DNA from: Lentimicrobium sp.
Lineage (GTDB): Bacteria; Bacteroidota; Bacteroidia; Bacteroidales; Lentimicrobiaceae
Direction of reading: 5' to 3'
Assembly (NCBI GenBank): GCA_013336205.1
Contig: JAAXUD010000008.1
Location: 1-16,330, forward strand
Length of the DNA: 16,330 bases
Part shown: positions 7,270 through 12,848 of the stretch, piece by piece
Layout: each line of letters begins with the position of its first letter
Position numbering within the stretch: the first letter of the stretch is position 1
Notes under the pieces: generated by a model
Seen by the model: the letters and a program-made list of their open reading frames with translations, nothing else
Database searches by the model: none
What the model was told of the DNA's origin: nothing
Made by a program: the position numbers and the translations under genes

Positions 7270-8346
7270 ATGAAACTTAAGCTGATTACGCTACTGCTGA
7301 TTCTTCTAACTTTACAAAACTACGCGCAAGGCCCTCATCGTTGCGATGTTCCACTCCCCGATCATGTTTTCAGGCAGAAACACAAATCGGTCACATTACA
7401 ACCTACAGAAGATCGTAAACTTCAGGTAGCCAAGGCTATTGCCAATAACAACTGTCTTTCTGTCGAGCAGGTTAAAGCACTTGCAGCACTGTTTATTGAT
7501 GACTTTAACCGGCTTGAATTTGCAAAAACAGCATGGCAGAATACGGTCGACAAAGAAAATTTCTACTTCGTTTACGACGACTTTGCCTACTTCTCCACAG
7601 TCTTTATGCTGCATGATTATGTAAAATCAATGGAAGGCCACCCGACTGATTATTTACCCCCGTATGTTCCACCGGTCAACCTCAGTTTTCCGGTATTAAA
7701 CTATCCCTACTATGAGAATTACCGCGGTCCTTCAAACTGTAATTATCCCATTCGGGAGGACGAATTTACAAGGCTCGCTGTTCAGGTAGCAGCCAATAAT
7801 TCAGAAACCAGCCGGACTCTTTTACTCAATCAGGTTGCTCAGAATAATTGCCTGAGTGTTTCGCAGGCCATGAAATTTGCTTCTTTACTCAATGCTGAAT
7901 CTAACCGGCTCAATTTTTTCAAAATGGCATATATGTCAGTTTTTGATTTGAATAATCTTCCTTTTGGTGAGCAGTTATTCTCTCTTTTGCCAAATAAAAC
8001 AGCCTATAATGAGTTTGTAAGAATCCCTGTACCAGTTCCGGTTGTTCCACCTCCATGTAAAGTTAACGCAGATGAGTTTGGCCAGATTAAAGAGACCATC
8101 AGCAAAGAGAGTTTTAACAGCACCAGATTAACCCTGGCAAAGCAGATCATCAGAAGCAAAAACTGTTTCACGGTATGGCAGGTAACCGAGCTGGTAAAAC
8201 TATTCTCCTTTGAAGATTCGCGCCTGGAACTGGCAAAATTTGCATACGACTTCACCATTGACCAGGATAACTACTATAAAGTTGCAGATGCTTTTTCTTT
8301 CAGTAGCAGCAAAGAAGAATTAATGAGATTCCTCGGATCAAAGTAA
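7270..8346 (+). CDS. Secreted protein with three DUF4476-type domains
   Basis: The ATG at 7270 gives 358 residues with a clear signal peptide: MKLKLITLLLILLTLQNYAQG, cleavable near Ala19-Gln20-Gly21. An upstream in-frame TTG at 7264 would add only two residues, so I prefer the ATG. Three repeats follow at roughly 48-119, 179-250 and 283-355. Each has an asparagine-Cys(-Leu/Phe)-[ST]-V segment (Cys62, Cys194, Cys299), a hydrophobic helix, then an S/N-RL-E/N-F/L-x-K-x-A-Y/W segment and an aspartate-rich turn. This pattern fits DUF4476, a domain common in secreted Bacteroidota proteins with no established function. Proline-rich linkers separate the units (128-146 and 251-264). It is probably periplasmic or surface-exposed. 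There is no lipobox and no C-terminal sorting domain, so its final location is uncertain. Confidence 0.8.
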   Translation: MKLKLITLLLILLTLQNYAQGPHRCDVPLPDHVFRQKHKSVTLQPTEDRKLQVAKAIANNNCLSVEQVKALAALFIDDFNRLEFAKTAWQNTVDKENFYFVYDDFAYFSTVFMLHDYVKSMEGHPTDYLPPYVPPVNLSFPVLNYPYYENYRGPSNCNYPIREDEFTRLAVQVAANNSETSRTLLLNQVAQNNCLSVSQAMKFASLLNAESNRLNFFKMAYMSVFDLNNLPFGEQLFSLLPNKTAYNEFVRIPVPVPVVPPPCKVNADEFGQIKETISKESFNSTRLTLAKQIIRSKNCFTVWQVTELVKLFSFEDSRLELAKFAYDFTIDQDNYYKVADAFSFSSSKEELMRFLGSK

Positions 8347-8415
8347 TAGGGCAGCATATTTTTGCAGAGAACGTTTTAGCCTGAACTATTCACAAACTTG
8401 GTGTACTCTTTGAGC

Positions 8416-8466
8416 CTTAGAGTCATCGTGGCATAAAGAATATTTGCCACAAAGCGATGCACTGAG
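8416..8466. repeat. Imperfect fold-back element
   Basis: CTTAG (8416-8420), CATCG (8424-8428) and TGGCA (8429-8433) pair with CTGAG (8462-8466), CGATG (8455-8459) and TGCCA (8445-8449). This leaves an 11-nt loop and an asymmetric 5-nt bulge on the 3' side. No T-run follows, so it is a poor terminator. It overlaps the GAGCCTGTCGA repeat at its right end. The 314-bp gap 8347-8660 holds this element, that repeat and a heptad tract, and no gene. Confidence 0.6.
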
Positions 8467-8478
8467 CCTGTCGAAGTG
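8460..8478 (+). repeat. CACT-GAGCCTGTCGA-AGTG hairpin repeat
   Basis: The core GAGCCTGTCGA is flanked by complementary CACT and AGTG. Compared with the copy at 7203-7221 the core is nearly unchanged, but both flanks differ in a compensatory way, which suggests that pairing is maintained. Confidence 0.7.
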
Positions 8479-8605
8479 TCTTGAAAACACTAAGATAATG
8501 TAAAGTTGGATCTTTTCAAGAATAGTTTAGGTTAGTAAACCATTTGTAAAAATGTCGAATCGAATGAACTGAAAGTTCCATCAAATAATCGGCTTTCTTC
8601 TTTTT

Positions 8606-8647
8606 GCTTTTTACTTTAGACTTTTTACTTTAGACTTTAGACTTTTT
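8606..8647. repeat. Heptanucleotide tandem tract (ACTTTAG/ACTTTTT)
   Basis: Six 7-bp units read GCTTTTT, ACTTTAG, ACTTTTT, ACTTTAG, ACTTTAG and ACTTTTT. The tract ends 13 bp before the ATG of the AOR gene, so it lies in its leader or promoter region. Confidence 0.85.
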
Positions 8648-8660
8648 ACCTGACCTTCCC

Positions 8661-10529
8661 ATGGACTCTTACCTCAAAGTTCTGTTTGTTAATGCATCAG
8701 ATGCATTTTACAGAACAAAAAAATACAAAGTTGGTGACTTTTTCGGTCCGGTGGATCTGGGACTGCACCTCGCCGGGCGTTACAAGAGCCTGAACATAGG
8801 TACAGGATTGTTGGCCGGTTCGATTTTTCCCGGCTCAAACAGGCTGATATTCAGTGGATTTTCTCCTTGCTGGGGAGGATTTTACATATCATCAATGGGT
8901 GGAGCAGGCCTGGTTTTCGACAACCTGGGCATCAATATGGTGTCAGTGCTGGGCAAGGCTCCGACTCCATCGGTATTGTACCTTAACCGTGTTCATGGCG
9001 AGGAGATAGAGGTTGAAATTGAACCGGTTGACCTGAACAGGGTCTGGTATGAAGGCCGGCAAGGCATTTATTCCCTGATGGATTGGGTATTTGAAAAATA
9101 CAGAACCCGCTACGAAACTGAACCCCGGATACTGGTGACAGGACCAGCCTCAAAGTCTACCGATTTTGGAGGCATCGCTTCGGTTCCAATAAAAAAGGGA
9201 GGACTTTCATACGTTGATACCTGGGCCGGGCGCGGTGGTTTTGGATCAGCTTTGCTTCAGGAACATGGCATTGCAGCAATAGTTTATGGTGGAACCTTCC
9301 TCGATGAGGATTTTCGCGATCGCAAGGTGGCCGATGAATGGTTTGAAAATAAATATGCAAAGAAACTGGCAGCTAAAGATCTGGAAATTACCACAAAATA
9401 CCGATACGATCCCAACTTCAATACTGGTGGTACTTTTGGCGTAAATTATGCGACCATGGCCAATAAATTACTCGCATTTAACTACCAGTCAATCAATTGG
9501 CCAAATGAAAAGCGATTGAAAGTACATGAGGATTTTATAACAAATCATTACCTGAAGCAGTTTAACGAGGAAACAATCATAACCAAACAGCAAAGCAACT
9601 GCGGAGAGCCTTGCGCAGCCGTCTGCAAAAAAATGAAAGGCGAATTTAAAAAAGACTATGAGCCTTATCAGACCATGGGCCCTTTAAGCGGGATTTTCGA
9701 TCAGCGGGCTGCTGAAAAGCTGAACCATTATGCGGATATGCTGGGCTTTGATGCCATTTCGGCCGGCGGTGTAATTGCCTGGCTGATGGAATGCCTGGAC
9801 AAGCATTTTTTAAACCCTGAAGATATCGGAGTTTCTGAAAAGCCGGTTTTTAAAGCAGAAGGATTTGATGTGGTAAACGATTCCATGCACAATGCCAGGC
9901 TGGGTTGCGCAATCCTCGATAGCATCATTAGCTTAAAAATAGATCTGCATGAAGGCGCAAGAAAATATGCCCGCAGAACATCAAGAATCAAAGGAAATAA
10001 TATCATTAACAGTTTTGTTTTCAGTGCCTATGCCAGGAAAGGATGGATGGTCCCGAATCAATACTGGACACCTGGCGTACTATCGCCAATGGCGATTATG
10101 GGGAAGTATTACATGTATTATGGCGATGATTTTATTCCCCCACGCGAACTTGGCCGCATGAATGCGAAGAGACTAATTGGAGAACTGGTAATTGACAACC
10201 TGGGGTTCTGCCGTTTCCACCGGCAATGGGCCGAAGAAATGGGACCTGAAATTATCCAGGCACTTTATGGTTTGAAAGACCGATTTATAGAATCAGTCAG
10301 ACATACTGCCAGCCGCATCAATGGCCGTAACAGTTCGGTTTTTTGGGAATCAGAACGCAATTTTGAGCTGGTTTATTCCTTCCTGGTGAGAAAAAAAGAA
10401 CAAGGTATCGTAAACAAAGAACTTGACAATTGGCTGATCAGATTTGAAACTGACAAAATGCAGGCCTCACTCGATTTCTGGTATGAGATGCATAAGGGTA
10501 TACATGAATCACTCCGTGAATTTAACTGA
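8661..10529 (+). CDS. Aldehyde:ferredoxin oxidoreductase (AOR) family protein
   Basis: At 622 residues this has the length of tungsten/molybdenum AOR-family enzymes, which oxidise aldehydes and related compounds with ferredoxin as acceptor. The N-terminal cofactor-binding domain (about 1-210) contains LGLHLAGRYK (33-42), SPCWGGFYISSMGGAG (68-83) and AGRGGFGSALL (189-199). The last replaces the common AGRGGLG...GSKNLKA block, so the GSKN part is missing. Four probable Fe-S ligands are Cys314, Cys318, Cys322 and Cys517 (DNLGFCRFH). The first three are spaced CX3CX3C, whereas P. furiosus AOR has CX2CX3C. TMGPLSGIFD (338-347) and LGFDAISAGG (361-370) match the later AOR domains. Start: the ATG at 8661 has no Shine-Dalgarno sequence and follows a heptad tract. 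No ferredoxin, pterin-synthesis or tungstate-transport gene is nearby, so the substrate is open. Oxygen-sensitive enzymes of this type suggest an anaerobic host. Confidence 0.9.
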   Translation: MDSYLKVLFVNASDAFYRTKKYKVGDFFGPVDLGLHLAGRYKSLNIGTGLLAGSIFPGSNRLIFSGFSPCWGGFYISSMGGAGLVFDNLGINMVSVLGKAPTPSVLYLNRVHGEEIEVEIEPVDLNRVWYEGRQGIYSLMDWVFEKYRTRYETEPRILVTGPASKSTDFGGIASVPIKKGGLSYVDTWAGRGGFGSALLQEHGIAAIVYGGTFLDEDFRDRKVADEWFENKYAKKLAAKDLEITTKYRYDPNFNTGGTFGVNYATMANKLLAFNYQSINWPNEKRLKVHEDFITNHYLKQFNEETIITKQQSNCGEPCAAVCKKMKGEFKKDYEPYQTMGPLSGIFDQRAAEKLNHYADMLGFDAISAGGVIAWLMECLDKHFLNPEDIGVSEKPVFKAEGFDVVNDSMHNARLGCAILDSIISLKIDLHEGARKYARRTSRIKGNNIINSFVFSAYARKGWMVPNQYWTPGVLSPMAIMGKYYMYYGDDFIPPRELGRMNAKRLIGELVIDNLGFCRFHRQWAEEMGPEIIQALYGLKDRFIESVRHTASRINGRNSSVFWESERNFELVYSFLVRKKEQGIVNKELDNWLIRFETDKMQASLDFWYEMHKGIHESLREFN

Positions 10530-10622
10530 TATCTGTGCATCATAATTTTACTGCATTTATACACCACTGCCTCCCTGGATGTATTTGGTGATTTTCTTTG
10601 TTATAAAATCCGGATTATGCAT

Positions 10623-10645
10623 AAAAAAAGCTCACTTTGCGTGAG
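10623..10645 (-). terminator. Possible minus-strand intrinsic terminator
   Basis: Read on the minus strand, CTCAC-GCAAA-GTGAG forms a 5-bp stem followed by C and seven T. It would stop leftward transcription, yet no minus-strand gene ends here. It may block antisense transcription into the AOR gene or be coincidental. The stem is short, so confidence is low. Confidence 0.35.
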
Positions 10646-10743
10646 TCAGCAACAGCATTCAACCAGCAGCATACAGTCACAAAACTATCCGCTGCAACAA
10701 AATCAGTTAATGGCTGTTTAATTCAGACTTTCTAATTATTCCC

Positions 10744-11928
10744 ATGAAAAACTACCAGTTTCTGATTTTCTTCTCTGTTGTTCTGCTGATTTACTCAGCT
10801 GTAAATTATTATATATACCACCGGGCAATGCAATCGCTACCTGTTGAATCAGGGTTGAAAAGCTGGTTCAAGTGGGTGTTTATTGTTGTTGCAACCTCCT
10901 ATGTTGCCGGCAGGGTATTGGAACGTTTTCAACAGTCTGCTTTTACCGATGTACTGGTCTGGATTGGTTCATTCTGGCTTGCGGCTATGTTCTACTTTCT
11001 GCTGGCCGTTATTCTTGTCGATCTTATCAGGCTTTCTAACTACTTCATCGGCTACCTTCCTGCATCCTGGTTGACCCAGAAATTTGCAGTGAATGTTATG
11101 GGGATTACATTATTTGTGGTTTTATCGACTGTGTTTGCAGGATACATCAATGCCATTAATCCCCGATTCCAGAAGCTGGATTTAACTATAAATAAAAAAG
11201 CCAACGGGCTAAAAGAATTAAACATAGCCATGGCTTCTGATATTCACATGGGCACCATTATTGGCCCGAGGCGAATGGCAAAACTGGTTGATTCAATTAA
11301 CGGGCTTAAGCCGGATATCATACTTTTTGCCGGCGATATAGTAGATGAAGACCTTGCACCTGTTATCCGGCAAAATCTCGGAGAGTCATTGCGTAAACTA
11401 AAAGCTCCATTGGGTGTATATGGCATTACCGGAAATCACGAATACATTGGAGGTGCCGAGCCAGCTGTAAAATACCTGAGGGAACATGGAATTACAATGC
11501 TTCGCGATACTGTTGTTAAAATTGCCGATGCATTCTATATAGCCGGTCGTGAAGACAGGGATAAACCACGTTTCAGCGGAAAAGCAAGACTTGAAGTTGC
11601 TAAATTGCTTGAAAATATTGACAAGGATTTTCCTGTTATCCTGATGGATCACCAACCTTTTGATCTTCAGAATGCACAAACAGCTGGTGTAGATCTTCAA
11701 TTATCGGGGCATACCCACCACGGACAGCTATGGCCCCTCAATTATATTACCCGGGCAATTTATGAAGTCAGCATGGGCTATAAAAAGAAAGGCAATTCGC
11801 ACTTTTATGTTTCTCCGGGCTTCGGTGGATGGGGACCACCGGTAAGAACCGGAAACCGTCCGGAAATAGTCAACATAAAACTTCATTTTCTGCCTTCTGA
11901 ACCAGCTTTTACGACACAAATTGAGTAA
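10744..11928 (+). CDS. Membrane-anchored metallophosphoesterase (YkuE/YaeI-like)
   Basis: The 394-residue protein begins with about four membrane segments (roughly 5-25, 42-60, 68-96 and 113-135). A calcineurin-like phosphoesterase domain follows from about 156. All metal-binding motifs are intact: SDIHMG (165-170; Asp166, His168), AGDIVDE (196-202; Asp198), TGNHEY (229-234; Asn231, His232), MDHQP (301-305; His303) and SGHTHHGQ (321-328; His323, His325). The C-terminal block YVSPGFGGWGPPVRTGNRPEI (355-375) is typical of YkuE/YaeI-type proteins, some of which hydrolyse lipid-linked phosphodiesters or UDP-sugar-lipid intermediates. Substrate here is unproven. The catalytic domain probably faces the periplasm, based on family precedent. 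The last 8 bases overlap the start of the next gene, so the two are translationally coupled. Confidence 0.9.
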   Translation: MKNYQFLIFFSVVLLIYSAVNYYIYHRAMQSLPVESGLKSWFKWVFIVVATSYVAGRVLERFQQSAFTDVLVWIGSFWLAAMFYFLLAVILVDLIRLSNYFIGYLPASWLTQKFAVNVMGITLFVVLSTVFAGYINAINPRFQKLDLTINKKANGLKELNIAMASDIHMGTIIGPRRMAKLVDSINGLKPDIILFAGDIVDEDLAPVIRQNLGESLRKLKAPLGVYGITGNHEYIGGAEPAVKYLREHGITMLRDTVVKIADAFYIAGREDRDKPRFSGKARLEVAKLLENIDKDFPVILMDHQPFDLQNAQTAGVDLQLSGHTHHGQLWPLNYITRAIYEVSMGYKKKGNSHFYVSPGFGGWGPPVRTGNRPEIVNIKLHFLPSEPAFTTQIE

Positions 11929-12427
11929 GCATCCATTGTTTGAGCCATCCGACAAAATTACTGCTTATATTTCCTCTCCCCTGGGTTTTATCGAACTCAT
12001 TTCAGAAGGAGGATTTATTACCGGATTGTATTTTACTGATGCTGCACTTGAAGAAATTATCCCTGCTTCATTGATAAATGCAGCCAATCAGATAAAAAAT
12101 TATTTCGGCGGTGAATTAACAGTATTTGATATTCCTGTAAATCTAAAAGGTACAAACTTCCAGTTATCCGTCTGGAAGTTGCTGGAGGAAATTCCTTATG
12201 GCGAAACAACCACCTATGGAGAAATCGCGGCTAAACTGGGGATGAAAAATGGCGCAAGAGCTGTTGGTCTGGCCAATGGATCAAATCCGGTTTCGATCAT
12301 TATTCCCTGCCATCGTGTTATCGGACAAGATGGAAAACTCACCGGTTACGCCGGCGGGCTTTGGCGCAAAGAGTGGCTGCTTAAATTGGAACAATCGGAA
12401 TTAAAAGTTGGCTTGTTCAGTAGATAG
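11921..12427 (+). CDS. ogt: Methylated-DNA–protein-cysteine methyltransferase (Ogt/MGMT type)
   Basis: The 168-residue protein repairs O6-alkylguanine by irreversible transfer of the alkyl group to its own cysteine. IIIPCHRVIG at 127-135 holds the acceptor Cys130. GARAVGLAN (111-119) carries the conserved arginine finger Arg113 that helps flip the base, and IPYGETTTYGEIAAKLG (91-107) is the usual DNA-binding helix region. There is no N-terminal Ada metal-binding domain, so this is Ogt-like rather than Ada. No ATG lies in frame near the 5' end: the start is a TTG at 11921, overlapping the stop of the phosphoesterase gene by 8 bp. A second TTG at 11936 is also possible. A hairpin 6 bp after the stop may terminate the pair's transcript. 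Function is confident; the symbol is assigned by family only. Confidence 0.93.
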   Translation: MSKHPLFEPSDKITAYISSPLGFIELISEGGFITGLYFTDAALEEIIPASLINAANQIKNYFGGELTVFDIPVNLKGTNFQLSVWKLLEEIPYGETTTYGEIAAKLGMKNGARAVGLANGSNPVSIIIPCHRVIGQDGKLTGYAGGLWRKEWLLKLEQSELKVGLFSR

Positions 12428-12433
12428 CCAGAT

Positions 12434-12458
12434 TGTCCGGTTGCGGACATTCAATTTT
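12434..12458 (+). terminator. Candidate terminator after the phosphoesterase/ogt pair
   Basis: TGTCCG (12434-12439) and CGGACA (12444-12449) pair perfectly around a GTTG loop, starting 7 bp after the ogt stop codon. The following TTCAATTTT is moderately T-rich. The stem is good and the tail weak. Confidence 0.45.
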
Positions 12459-12577
12459 CAGTTTGACAATTCCCTGACTGAATTCGCACACAGAATCTTT
12501 GTTACAAGCTCTTTATCAATAGATTACCATATATGGCACAAATTTGGATAGTTTAATTACAACCAAACCTTATCGTT

Positions 12578-12838
12578 ATGAGAGAAGTTGTAATTCTGAT
12601 CCCGGAAACCGAGCCAGAGCAGAATGTTGAAATTGAAGTGAGAATAAACGGGCGGATAAAAACTATGCAATACCGTGTTGAGCTGGTAACCTGGGAAGGA
12701 ACAGAACCCACTGCCGAAGAAAAGTTCACAGTTTTAAAGCATAAAATAGATGCTTATGACAAAAACTGGGAGCTGGTAGAAATTGGCATACCAGAACCCG
12801 AAAAAATCCCATTGGTATTCAGAAAGAAAATTTCCTGA
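12578..12838 (+). CDS. Small acidic hypothetical protein
   Basis: I do not recognise this 86-residue protein. It has no signal peptide, membrane segment, cysteine cluster or catalytic motif that I can see. The sequence alternates charged and hydrophobic residues, as in a small beta-rich fold (for example VEIEVRINGRIKTMQYRVEL, 17-36), followed by a Lys/Asp-rich middle and the segment WELVEIGIPEPEKIPLVFRKK near the end. The start at 12578 is the first ATG. The 150-bp upstream gap contains a candidate terminator but no obvious -33/-7 pair. It converges with the minus-strand TPR gene, with only 10 bp between the stops, so the two 3' ends are unusually close. Confidence 0.6.
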   Translation: MREVVILIPETEPEQNVEIEVRINGRIKTMQYRVELVTWEGTEPTAEEKFTVLKHKIDAYDKNWELVEIGIPEPEKIPLVFRKKIS

Positions 12839-12848
12839 TAACCCCTGT

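Noticed and set aside
8347..8660. A small unannotated gene in the 314-bp gap
   Set aside because: The stretch is dominated by repeats and fold-back sequence, and no open frame with plausible coding character was seen on either strand.
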